DNA of 64,000 nt from Timonella corticicola (GTDB lineage Bacteria > Actinomycetota > Actinomycetes > Actinomycetales > Cellulomonadaceae). How positions within the stretch are numbered: the stretch's first letter is position 1; every line of letters begins with the position of its first letter. The stretch covers positions 310,001-374,000 of the forward strand of contig NZ_JBHUOP010000004.1 in the NCBI RefSeq assembly GCF_042683685.1, written 5' to 3'. Below, one piece after another: positions 50,286-59,000 of this stretch. Below the pieces are notes generated by a model. That model had not been told where the DNA came from and did no database searches. It saw nothing but the letters and a program-made list of their open reading frames with translations. A program made the translations under genes and the position numbers.

Positions 50286-51673
50286 GCAAACGCAAAAAGA
50301 CAGACGCGCCTGTGACTCCCTCGCCGGAGGCCCAGGCGCGTCTGCGCGAAATCTACGGCGAAATCATGGCCCGAAACCCGGAGCACGATTTCGTCCCCAC
50401 CCTTGATCGCGTCCGCGACGTGTGCGATCTGCTGGGCAACCCGCAAAACGCCTACCGGTCGATCCACATCACCGGAACGAATGGCAAAACCTCGACCGCG
50501 CGCATGATCGAGTCGCTCGTGTCCGAACACGGGCTACGCACCGGACGGTTCACCAGCCCACACCTGACCTCAGTGACCGAACGCATCGCAATCGATGGCG
50601 AACCCATCAGCGTTGAACGCTTCATCGAAACCTACGATGACGTGCTGCCGTACATTGAGATGGTTGATGTGCGCTCGCAGGCCGATGGCGGTCCGCGGCT
50701 GAGCTTCTTCGAGGTCTTGACCGTCATGGCCTACGCGGCGTTCGCAGACACCCCGATTGATGTGGCCATCGTTGAGGTCGGCATGGGCGGAACCTGGGAC
50801 TCCACCAACGTGATCGACGCCGAGGTTGCGGTCATCACGCCGATCTCGCTCGACCACACCAAGTGGCTGGGCGACACCGTGCGAGACATCGCGATTGAGA
50901 AGTCCGGGATCATCAAGGACGGCGCAACCGTTGTGGTGTCCACCCAGACCGAGGTCGCTGACGAAGAGATCGCCGTGGTGGCGGGCGAGCGTGGAGCTCG
51001 TTTGCTTCGCGAAGGCCAGGAACTCAGTGTTTCGGCGCGCACCCCAGCGGTGGGCGGCCAAATGATGTCGCTGACTACACCAGCGGCAACCTACACGGAC
51101 ATCTACCTGCCCATGTTCGGTGAACACCAAGCGCACAACGCCCTACTCGCGTTGGCCGCAGTGGAAACCCTCATGGCTAATGGTGGCGCACTATCGGGTG
51201 AGATCGTTGAAGCTGGGTTTGCCAACGCGAGTTCGCCTGGACGTCTCGAACTCGTGCGATCCAGCCCCACAATCATCGTGGACGCGGCCCACAACCCGGG
51301 CGGCGCAGAGGTCCTCGTGGACGCGCTCGAAGAGTCGTTCAACTTTGACCGGCTCATCGGTGTCATCGGAATCCTCGCGGATAAGGATGCGGAATCGGTT
51401 TTGTCCGTGCTCGAACCCGTGCTCGCAGAGATCGTGGTCACGACCTCGTCATCCGTGCGCAGCATGGAGATTGAGGACCTCGCAGAGTTGGCCCGCGAAA
51501 TCTTCGGTGAGGACCGCGTGCACGTTGAGGAACGCCTCGACAACGCGATCGACCTAGCGGGTGCCCGCGCCGAATACCACGACACCATTGGTGTGGGAAC
51601 GGGAACCGGTGTTCTTGTGGCCGGTTCGGTGATCCTTGCGGCTGAGGCGCGCATCCTGTTGGGCAAAGAATAA
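50282..51673 (+). CDS. folC: Folylpolyglutamate / dihydrofolate synthase
   Basis: FolC adds glutamates to folates (and in many bacteria glycylates dihydropteroate) with ATP. The 463-residue Mur-ligase-fold protein has GTNGKTS at 65-71, the FTSPHLTSVTERIAIDG block, EVGMGGTWDSTNVI, SLDHTKWLGDTVRDIAIEK with the carbamylated lysine, and VDAAHNPGGAEVL. The GTG start overlaps the ileS stop (GTGA), so it is co-translated with ileS. A strong terminator follows, and the usual next gene, DUF4233, is displaced by the dha genes. Confidence 0.96.
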   Translation: MSKRKKTDAPVTPSPEAQARLREIYGEIMARNPEHDFVPTLDRVRDVCDLLGNPQNAYRSIHITGTNGKTSTARMIESLVSEHGLRTGRFTSPHLTSVTERIAIDGEPISVERFIETYDDVLPYIEMVDVRSQADGGPRLSFFEVLTVMAYAAFADTPIDVAIVEVGMGGTWDSTNVIDAEVAVITPISLDHTKWLGDTVRDIAIEKSGIIKDGATVVVSTQTEVADEEIAVVAGERGARLLREGQELSVSARTPAVGGQMMSLTTPAATYTDIYLPMFGEHQAHNALLALAAVETLMANGGALSGEIVEAGFANASSPGRLELVRSSPTIIVDAAHNPGGAEVLVDALEESFNFDRLIGVIGILADKDAESVLSVLEPVLAEIVVTTSSSVRSMEIEDLAELAREIFGEDRVHVEERLDNAIDLAGARAEYHDTIGVGTGTGVLVAGSVILAAEARILLGKE

Positions 51674-51686
51674 TCACTGTGCAGTG

Positions 51687-51740
51687 AAATCCCCGGAACC
51701 TCCCTGCGGCGGTTTTCTGCTTGGAGGTTCCGGGGATTTT
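51687..51740 (+). terminator. Terminator of ileS-folC
   Basis: A perfect 17-bp stem (AAATCCCCGGAACCTCC and complement) with a 20-nt loop ends in TTTT. Confidence 0.92.
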
Positions 51741-51882
51741 GCGTTTCCACGGACTTAGCTGCGCTACCGAAAATTCATGTGCGATGGGTGGAGCCAAAAC
51801 CGTCAACCGGTGATTGAATGGAAGAACCTTAACTTCACCGCTACCCATGCGGGCAACGATGCCCGCTGGATTGGACGTTCAC

Positions 51883-52878
51883 ATGAAGAAGTTGATCAAC
51901 AGCCCTGAAAGCGTGCTTGCTCAGACCGTTGAGGGATTCACCCTCGCGCACAGCGATCTTGTCGAAGCACACACCGACCCGGTGTTCATTTCCCGGGCGA
52001 CGCCCACGCCATCTGGAAAGGTCGCTCTCGTGTCAGGTGGTGGTTCTGGCCATGAGCCACTGCACGGAGGATTCGTGGGCGACGGCATGCTCGACGCCGC
52101 CGTTCCAGGTGCCATGTTCACCTCGCCCACTCCCGATCAGATTGAGGCCGCAATCAAGCACGCGGATGCTGGCGCGGGCGTGCTCAACATCGTCAAGAAC
52201 TACACGGGCGATGTCATGAACTTCGAGATGGCAGTCGAGCTTGCTGAGGCTGACGACATCAATGTTCGATCGGTCATTGTCAACGACGACGTTGCGGTTG
52301 AGGACTCCACGTGGACCGCTGGCCGCCGCGGTGTCGCAGGAACTGTACTGGTGGAGAAGATCGCTGGGGCGGCAGCGGTTCGAGGCGATGATCTCGATGC
52401 CGTGACCACGCTAGCGCAGAAGGTGGTGGACAACGTTCGCTCGATGGGCGTTGCACTGACTGCCTGCACCGTTCCGCATGCTGGTGAGCCGAGTTTCACG
52501 CTCGCGGAGGATGAGATCGAGATTGGCATTGGTATCCACGGTGAGCCAGGCCGTGAGCGGATCAAGTTGCGCACCGCGGACGAGATCACCGAGTTGCTGC
52601 TCGGTCCTGTTGTCGAGGACCTCGGCATCGGGAACGGTGAGAAGGCGCTGCTGTTCGTCAACGGTATGGGCGGTACGCCAGCCTCGGAGTTGTACATCGT
52701 GTACCGGCACGCCCGGAAGCTGCTTGAGGATCAGGGCGTTGAGGTCACTCGTTCACTGGTGGGCAACTACGTGACGTCGCTTGAGATGCAGGGCGCTTCA
52801 ATCACCGTGCTGCGGCTCGATGAGGAACTGACGACCCTATGGGATGCGCCGGTTAAGACTGCTGCGCTGAACTGGTAG
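51883..52878 (+). CDS. dhaK: Dihydroxyacetone kinase subunit DhaK
   Basis: DhaK binds dihydroxyacetone covalently for phosphorylation by DhaL. The 331-residue protein has SGGGSGHEPLHGGFVGDGML (51-70), KNYTGDVMNFEMA, and the covalent histidine His219 in GIGIHGEPGRERIK. The ATG at 51883 gives the normal MKKLINSPE start; in-frame codons upstream are rejected. dhaK is followed by a hairpin and an antisense HTH gene, so it is separated from dhaL and dhaM, unlike the usual contiguous operon. Confidence 0.95.
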   Translation: MKKLINSPESVLAQTVEGFTLAHSDLVEAHTDPVFISRATPTPSGKVALVSGGGSGHEPLHGGFVGDGMLDAAVPGAMFTSPTPDQIEAAIKHADAGAGVLNIVKNYTGDVMNFEMAVELAEADDINVRSVIVNDDVAVEDSTWTAGRRGVAGTVLVEKIAGAAAVRGDDLDAVTTLAQKVVDNVRSMGVALTACTVPHAGEPSFTLAEDEIEIGIGIHGEPGRERIKLRTADEITELLLGPVVEDLGIGNGEKALLFVNGMGGTPASELYIVYRHARKLLEDQGVEVTRSLVGNYVTSLEMQGASITVLRLDEELTTLWDAPVKTAALNW

Positions 52879-52912
52879 CAGAGTGAGCCTTCGCCTTGCG
52901 GTGATCTGGGTA

Positions 52913-52956
52913 CGGTTTTCTCTGTTTGCCCTAGTAAGTTAAAACAGAGAAAACCG
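52913..52956. repeat. Inverted repeat (15-bp arms) after dhaK
   Basis: CGGTTTTCTCTGTTT (52913-52927) pairs perfectly with 52942-52956, between convergent dhaK and the HTH gene. Confidence 0.85.
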
Positions 52957-52965
52957 GCACTGCCG

Positions 52966-53178
52966 CTATTCCTCGTCGGGGACCCAGCGCAGTAGATCGC
53001 CCGGCTGGCAGTCCAGAACCTCGCACATCGCCTCGAGGGTCGTGAACCGGACGGCTTTGGCTCTGCCGTTTTTCAGGACAGCGACGTTTGCGGGGGTGAT
53101 TCCGATTGCCTCCGCAAACTCGCCGACCGACATCTTGCGTTGCGCGAGCATGACGTCAATGTCGACTTCGATGGCCAT
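52966..53178 (-). CDS. Small XRE/YozG-type HTH regulator
   Basis: The 70-residue protein is a Cro/C1-type HTH of the YozG group: VDIDVMLAQRKMSVGEFAEA, then ITPANVAVLKNGRAKAVRF and LDCQPGDLLRWVPDEE. These regulators nearly always follow an overlapping DUF2975 membrane-protein gene. Here only a short upstream frame with a stop overlapping its ATG remains, so it looks orphaned. It lies antisense between dhaK and dhaL; whether it controls them is unknown. Confidence 0.88.
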   Translation of the reverse strand: MAIEVDIDVMLAQRKMSVGEFAEAIGITPANVAVLKNGRAKAVRFTTLEAMCEVLDCQPGDLLRWVPDEE

Positions 53179-53237
53179 CAGATCACCTGCTCAAGTTCGT
53201 GTGACTGGGTGCTCGCGGCAGCCCGGTAGGCGCTCGC
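53178..53237 (-). pseudogene. Possible C-terminal remnant of the HTH gene's partner (DUF2975-like)
   Basis: A 19-codon open stretch ending SHELEQVI then TGA, whose A is the first base of the HTH ATG, lies directly upstream and is closed by a TAG at its other end. Position and overlap are what a DUF2975 partner would leave. A family B repeat begins right at its truncated end. The call is positional; sequence similarity is too short to prove. Confidence 0.3.
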
Positions 53238-53300
53238 CTATCTGCATATACATTGCCGACGAGCCGGACAGACCCAGCGCACCTCAGGTCGTGTAGTGTG
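53238..53300. repeat. Decayed family B element
   Basis: TATACATTGCCGACGAGCC followed by CCCAGCGCACC resembles 35370-35435 and 27775-27802. The right arm is lost. Confidence 0.45.
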
Positions 53301-53413
53301 CCCGGCCCGCGAAAGAGATGTAGCGTGCCCCACCCGCCTACGAGCTTCCACCGAGTACAGTTGTCTTCACCATCAACCGTTCCACAAAAACTCATCAGAC
53401 TTGGAGCCACCGT

Positions 53414-54046
53414 ATGACCGCCGACGTTCAATGGTCTCTCTCTTGGATTCGTGATGTCGCTGCCCGTGTATCGGAACGAAAATCGGAGTTCACCACGCTC
53501 GACCGTGAAATTGGCGATGCGGATCACGGGGAGAATCTCAACCGTGGTTTCACCGCGGTCGTAGAAAGGATCGATGGCCTCGAACAGCCTCCAGGAACAA
53601 TCGGCGACGTGCTCAAACTTGTGGCTACGACGCTGATGTCGACGGTTGGGGGAGCATCGGGCCCACTGTATGGAACCGCGTTCTTGCGCGCATCAAAAGC
53701 CGCAGCCGTGCCCGAGTTGGACGGGCAAGCAGCCTCAGCGCTCATCTCTGCCGCCCTTGAGGGAGTTTCCACCCGGGGAAAAGCCGTGGTCGGCGAGAAA
53801 ACGATGATTGACGCATGGGCGCCTGCCGCTGCCGCAGCGGCACAGAGCGCTGAGAACGGTGAAGACGCTGCTCAGGTGTTCGCCGCGGCAGCGCAGGCGG
53901 CAGCGCAGGGTGCGGAGGAGACGATCGAACTCAAAGCCACCAAGGGACGCGCAAGCTACCTTGGGGAACGCTCTGTGGGACATAAGGACCCTGGAGCGAC
54001 AACAACGGCACTTATTCTGGAAAGTGCAGCCCGAACAGTCCAATAA
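53414..54046 (+). CDS. dhaL: Dihydroxyacetone kinase subunit DhaL
   Basis: DhaL carries the ADP/ATP that is rephosphorylated by DhaM and phosphorylates dihydroxyacetone on DhaK. The 210-residue helical barrel has Asp30, Asp35 and Asp37 in LDREIGDADHGENLNRG, the Mg-ADP ligands at the same positions as in E. coli, and GGASGPLYGTAFLRA. GGAG precedes the ATG. dhaM follows 10 bp later. ADP-binding (PTS-dependent) DhaL matches the presence of DhaM and PTS enzyme I in the window. Confidence 0.95.
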   Translation: MTADVQWSLSWIRDVAARVSERKSEFTTLDREIGDADHGENLNRGFTAVVERIDGLEQPPGTIGDVLKLVATTLMSTVGGASGPLYGTAFLRASKAAAVPELDGQAASALISAALEGVSTRGKAVVGEKTMIDAWAPAAAAAAQSAENGEDAAQVFAAAAQAAAQGAEETIELKATKGRASYLGERSVGHKDPGATTTALILESAARTVQ

Positions 54047-54056
54047 AGGAGGAAAG

Positions 54057-54791
54057 ATGGGAACTAAAGTATCCCTCGTGTTGGTTTCTCACTCCGAGAA
54101 GTTGGCTGAAGGTGCAAGGGATCTGGCGCGTCAGATGGCGTCAGAGGTTGTGATTGAGGTTGCGGGAGGCCTCGAAGACGGATCAATCGGTACGTCGTTC
54201 GATCGGATCTCCGCAGCAATCGAGGAAGCTGCAGGCTTCGCGGAGTCGGACGAAGAGCAGGAAGCCCACGACGTTGTGGTGATCTGCGACCTTGGTTCCG
54301 CGATTCTCTCGACTGAGAGCGTGCTGGAATTTCTCCCAGAAGAACTCGTGGGGCATGTCTATATGGCTGATGCACCGTTCGTTGAGGGAGTGATTGCGGC
54401 TGCCGTGGAAGCAGAATCCGGTGCCGGCGTCGAGGCCGTTCGAACCGCAGCGGAAGAAGCCCGCGCGTTCCACAAGGGAAGTGGAGCAGTCGACGCGCAG
54501 GCGGAGGAAACTGCAGATTCACAGCGCGTGAACACTGCCACCGATCACACGACGACCGTTCGCAATCCGTTGGGGCTGCATGCGCGTCCCGCAGCGGTTC
54601 TGGCCAAGTTGATCAAGGGATTCGACGCACAGCTTACGCTCAACGGAGCAAACGGTGCATCGGTTATCGAGATCATGAAATTGGGTGTGACCGGCGGGCA
54701 AACCGTGCGCGTGCAGGCCGATGGACCTCAAGCCACTGAAGCCGTCAAAGCCGTTGTCGAGGCCATCGACGGTGGGTTCGGTGAACTCTAG
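54057..54791 (+). CDS. dhaM: DhaM phosphotransferase fused to HPr
   Basis: The 244-residue protein has a DhaM (EIIA-Man-like) domain with His12 in VLVSHSEKLAEG, an acidic Ala-rich linker (about 140-165), and a C-terminal HPr domain with His175 in NPLGLHARPAAVLAK. Phosphate would pass from enzyme I to the HPr domain, then to His12, then to DhaL-ADP. AAAGGAGG lies before the ATG. It lacks the third enzyme-I-like domain of the E. coli DhaM. The HPr part could also serve other PTS partners; no separate ptsH is in the window. Confidence 0.94.
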   Translation: MGTKVSLVLVSHSEKLAEGARDLARQMASEVVIEVAGGLEDGSIGTSFDRISAAIEEAAGFAESDEEQEAHDVVVICDLGSAILSTESVLEFLPEELVGHVYMADAPFVEGVIAAAVEAESGAGVEAVRTAAEEARAFHKGSGAVDAQAEETADSQRVNTATDHTTTVRNPLGLHARPAAVLAKLIKGFDAQLTLNGANGASVIEIMKLGVTGGQTVRVQADGPQATEAVKAVVEAIDGGFGEL

Positions 54792-54811
54792 GACCTGAAC
54801 AAGCCACGTGG

Positions 54812-54859
54812 AGCGGGTGGGTGATGACCGGAGACGGTCATCGCCCACCCGCTTTATTT
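54812..54859 (+). terminator. Terminator of dhaLM
   Basis: A 19-bp stem with one wobble (AGCGGGTGGGTGATGACCG and complement) is followed by TTTATTTG. Confidence 0.93.
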
Positions 54860-54878
54860 GTGCAGTATTCTGGTACGC

Positions 54879-55325
54879 GTGACTGAGCCAACCGTACCCG
54901 CATCAAACCCGAACGCTCCAGATCCAAGTAAGCCAATCGTCGCCAAGAAGGGTGCTCGAACCCAGTTCCTATCGATGGTGCTGGTGCTTGAGGCGTTCGT
55001 GATTCTTTTCGGCACGATTGTGGCCGCTAAGTTCGTACAGGTTGGCCACCTCAACCTCAGCCAGACGCAGGTGTGGACCATGTGCGCGGTCTTGATGGTG
55101 CTGCTTATTGTTGCCTCGCGGATGCAGAAGTCCCCACTCGGTATCTATTTTGGGGCGGTGTTGCAGATCCCGTTCCTGATGACCGGACGCTACATGGACA
55201 TGATGTATCTCGTGGCCGTTGTATTCATTGCGATCTGGGTGGCGTCCCTGTGGCTCGGTACCAAGATCGATCGAGAACGCGCAGCCTACGATGCGGCACA
55301 CCCTGAAACGGCCCCCAACGCCTGA
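54879..55325 (+). CDS. DUF4233 membrane protein
   Basis: The 148-residue protein has about four membrane helices after a Pro/Asn-rich start, with RTQFLSMVLVLEAFVILFGT and LGIYFGAVLQIPFLMTGRYM. DUF4233 is conserved in actinobacteria between folC and ndk; its function is unknown. I set the start at the GTG at 54879, where a -10-like TATTCT ends seven bases upstream and no ribosome site exists, so translation is probably leaderless. ndk follows 51 bp later. Confidence 0.88.
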   Translation: MTEPTVPASNPNAPDPSKPIVAKKGARTQFLSMVLVLEAFVILFGTIVAAKFVQVGHLNLSQTQVWTMCAVLMVLLIVASRMQKSPLGIYFGAVLQIPFLMTGRYMDMMYLVAVVFIAIWVASLWLGTKIDRERAAYDAAHPETAPNA

Positions 55326-55376
55326 GCGGTGAAATGCCGTGTCATAAAAACTGTCCGACACGGTAAAGTGACCGGC

Positions 55377-55802
55377 ATGACACAACGAACACTAATCTTG
55401 GTCAAGCCCGACGGCGTCAAGCGCGGACTCGCTGGTGAGGTTCTACGACGTATTGAAGCCAAGGGCTACACGCTCGCGGGAGTTGAGCTGAAGCAGGCGA
55501 CAGAGGCACTGCTCGAAAAGCACTACGAGGAGCACGTGGGCAAGCCATTCTATCAACCGCTGGTCGAGTTCATGCTCTCAGGTCCAGTGCTCGCAATCGT
55601 CGCTGAGGGAGAACGCGTCATTGAGGGATTCCGTTCTCTTGCAGGAACCACCGACCCGACCACGGCGGCTCCCGGAACGATCCGCGGCGACCTCGGCAGG
55701 GATTTTGGCTTGAAGGTTCAGCAGAACATCGTGCACGGCTCGGACTCGGTGGAATCGGCCGAGCGGGAGATCGCACTCTGGTTCCCGCACCTCGCGTCCT
55801 GA
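55377..55802 (+). CDS. ndk: Nucleoside diphosphate kinase
   Basis: Ndk balances nucleoside triphosphate pools. The 141-residue protein has the full family fold: TLILVKPDGVKRGL, GTTDPTTAAPGTIRGDLG and the phosphorylated histidine His120 in NIVHGSDS. The start is the ATG at 55377; a -10-like TAAAGT ends seven bases before it and no ribosome site is present, again suggesting a leaderless mRNA. A strong terminator follows. Confidence 0.97.
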   Translation: MTQRTLILVKPDGVKRGLAGEVLRRIEAKGYTLAGVELKQATEALLEKHYEEHVGKPFYQPLVEFMLSGPVLAIVAEGERVIEGFRSLAGTTDPTTAAPGTIRGDLGRDFGLKVQQNIVHGSDSVESAEREIALWFPHLAS

Positions 55803-55855
55803 TCCGGCTGGTCAACTATCGCCAAGAGTGTACTGACGCGCACCTACCGTGTGCC

Positions 55856-55898
55856 AAGGGCTGGGCTGTGAGAATCTCTCACGGCCCAGCCCTTTTTT
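55856..55898 (+). terminator. Terminator of ndk
   Basis: An 18-bp stem (AAGGGCTGGGCTGTGAGA and near-complement) is followed by TTTTTTG. Confidence 0.96.
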
Positions 55899-55924
55899 GT
55901 GCACTCGCAACATTCCCTTCCCGT

Positions 55925-55981
55925 TGAGAGTGCATTGATCCGTACTCTCATGCGCTGAGAGTACGGATCAATGCACTCTCA
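55925..55981. repeat. Perfect inverted repeat (26-bp arms), family C
   Basis: Arms 55925-55950 and 55956-55981 are fully complementary around TGCGC. Each arm itself begins TGAGAGT and ends ACTCTCA. It lies between the ndk terminator and smc and shares flanks with 22455-22547. Confidence 0.93.
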
Positions 55982-56049
55982 GAGGGGCGCGAACGCGTGA
56001 AAGTGCACTCTCGTGCGTATTTGTGGGTGACAGACTGTAGGCTCTTTGT

Positions 56050-59000
56050 GTGTATTTGAAGACCCTGACGTTGCGCGGCTTTAAGTCGTTCGCATCTGCG
56101 ACCCGGTTCGAGTTCGAGCCAGGGGTCACCTGCGTTGTCGGACCGAACGGTTCCGGCAAGTCCAACGTGGTGGACGCACTTGCATGGGTCATGGGGGAAC
56201 AGGGCGCAAAGACTCTGCGTGGCGGCAAGATGGAAGATGTTATCTTCGCGGGCACCCAGGGCCGAGCCGCGCTTGGTCGAGCCGAGGTCTCCCTCACGAT
56301 CGATAACAGCGACGGCGCGCTCCCGATTGAGTACTCCGAAGTCACCATCACCCGTACCTTGTTTAGAAACGGTGGGTCCGAGTACGCGATCAACGGTGCC
56401 TCGTGCAGGCTGCTCGACATCCAGGATTTGCTCTCGGATTCCGGTCTCGGGCGTGAAATGCACGTCATCGTGGGGCAGGGACAACTCGACGCTATTTTGC
56501 GGGCCACACCGATCGAGCGACGCGGTTTCATCGAGGAGGCTGCGGGTGTGCTCAAACACCGTAAACGCAAGGAAAAGGCGTTGCGTAAACTCGACTCGAT
56601 GCAGGGTAACCTGCTGCGCCTGACAGACCTCATCGCTGAACTGCGTAGGCAACTTGGTCCGCTCGGACGCCAGGCTCAGGCAGCGCGCAAAGCGGCGGTC
56701 ATTGCCGCGCAGGTCCGTGACTCAGGTGCTCGTCTCCTGGCTGACGATCTCAACCGCACAATCGGTAAGCGTACCGATCTGACGCGAGTTCGCGATGAAC
56801 TACGTGAGCGCTACACGGAACTCGAGGAGAGTAGCGGCACACTCCGGACTCGTCTCACATCACTCGAACAGGCGGCGCAGGAGCTCAATCCACGGGCCCA
56901 AAGAGCGGCGGATATCGCCACGACGCTGCAGTCGCAGCGTGAGCAGTTACGGTCTATAGCGCAGGTCGCGGCGGAACGTCAGCGCCACCTTGGCACGCAA
57001 AGTGCTGCAGATTCCCGACGAGGCGTGCAGGATCTGTTAGACCAGTTGGCCCGCGCTCGGGTGGCGTTGGGAGAGGCAACCGTGGAGCTTGAGGCGCTCA
57101 AAACTCGCGTGGTTGATGCGGAGAAGGAACGCACGGCAACCCATGAGGAACACGCTCGTCTTGTGCGTTCCAAGGAGAAGGAGCAGCAGCGCCGCGCGGC
57201 CCACCGTGAGAAGGTGGCGCGACTCGGCGCCCAAGTGGCTGCGCAACGTTCCCGAGTGGAAGTACTCGCGAGCAATATCGAACGGCTTACGGGAGAGATC
57301 GACGAGGCCCGCAGCAGGTTGACTGAACTTGCCACTGAGGACAGCGACGTAAACGAGCGACGCCATATAGCTGAGCAGGACAGTGCAACTGAACAGCAAC
57401 TGAGCCTGGAACAACTGTCATCTCAGGAACTGGACCTCAGCGAGCGGTTAGACGCACTTGGCCGCGAATCACGTGCTCTACGCGAAAGCCATCTTGAAGC
57501 CGAACGCCAACGGGCCACCCACCAAGCGCGCGCCACAGCACACGAGGCAGCGCTTGAACAAGCGCTTGGCAGTGCCCGCCAACTTGCACAGCATGATCCG
57601 GGGCTTGTTCCGCTGAGCCAGCACCTTGAGGTTCCAGCCGAACACGAGACCGCAATCACCGCAGCGCTCGCACACCTGCGCCACGCACTCGTGGCTCACA
57701 CTCGCGATCAAGCCCTCGCGGGTGCCGACACAGCAGCCGACCTTGGACTGGCCGCAGCCGTTATTGCCTACCCAGCCAGCTCGTCGTCAAGCAGTACTGA
57801 GCAGTTAAACAGCGCTGAGCAGTTGAGCAGCACCGTGCAGCAGTGGCGGGACAGACTTCCAGCTGAGGCGGTCATTGCTGCTGACGTGGTGCGGACACCG
57901 CAACACAACCATGCCCTACGCGAAACCCTCGAACGCATCGTCATCGCGCCAGCGCACACAGCACCGGAGATCGTGAACCTTGCACCGGGCCTCACGGTTG
58001 TGACCCCGAACGGACGCGTCATCACGAGTGAGTGGGTTGTTGGTGAGCCGCGGGAAGACGCGTTGTTCGCACTGCAACGCAACCTCGAACACGAACGTGA
58101 ACGAGCCGAAATGCTCGCCGCGGAGGTTGCGGCGCACAAACACCGCCTGACCGTCAACGAGAACGAACTCGCGGGCGTGCAGGCACAACTCAAGGCGACC
58201 CGTACCTCGCTCGCGACCGCGAGAGAAAAGCAGCGTGCCGAAGAGACCGCACGAGCCCGAGCCACCGCACTACGCGATGCGGCAAACCGGGAACTGGAAC
58301 GACGCACCACACAACTCGCGGAGGCAGCGGAACGAAAGCGCGTAGAGGAAACGAAACTGGAGTCGCTCACTCAGGAATATGAGGCGCTTGCGGCAACCGA
58401 CCAAAGCTCACGCGATCATCAGGAGTCCCAGCATGGCAACGGAAATCCCCCTGACGGCCAGGAGCAACAAGCGGATCTCGACACCCGCATCGCCGAGACC
58501 GCACTCGTACTGGAACGTGTCCGTGAGATCGAGACTCTGGCACGTCTCGATCTACGTAGCGCCCAGGAGAAACACAAGAACCTCGATAACCGGGTAGCAG
58601 GCCTCGAACGGGCTCTACGCACCGAGGAACAGGCGGAGAAAGCCGCTGAGGAGGCTGAACGCCGCCGCGCCGCTCAGGCTGCCACCGCACGTAAAGTCCA
58701 GGACCGCGCCAACCTGCTCCTGGAACTGATCGAAAAGTCAATCGCGCGGGCTGCCACCGCACGCGATGAGGCCCACGCAACCCGTGACCGTTACGCCCAG
58801 GAACTGAATGAACTGCGCAGTGACCTTTTCCATCGGGATGCAACGACCCGTGAGTTGACCGAGGCCATACACGCCCGTGAACTCGAACTCACTGGGCTTG
58901 ACGCTCAGGTGCAGGCCCTCGAAACACGAGCCGTGCAGGAATACGGGCAAAGTGCGCAGGAGACAATTGACCAGTACGGCCCTCACCTGGAGATTCCCGC

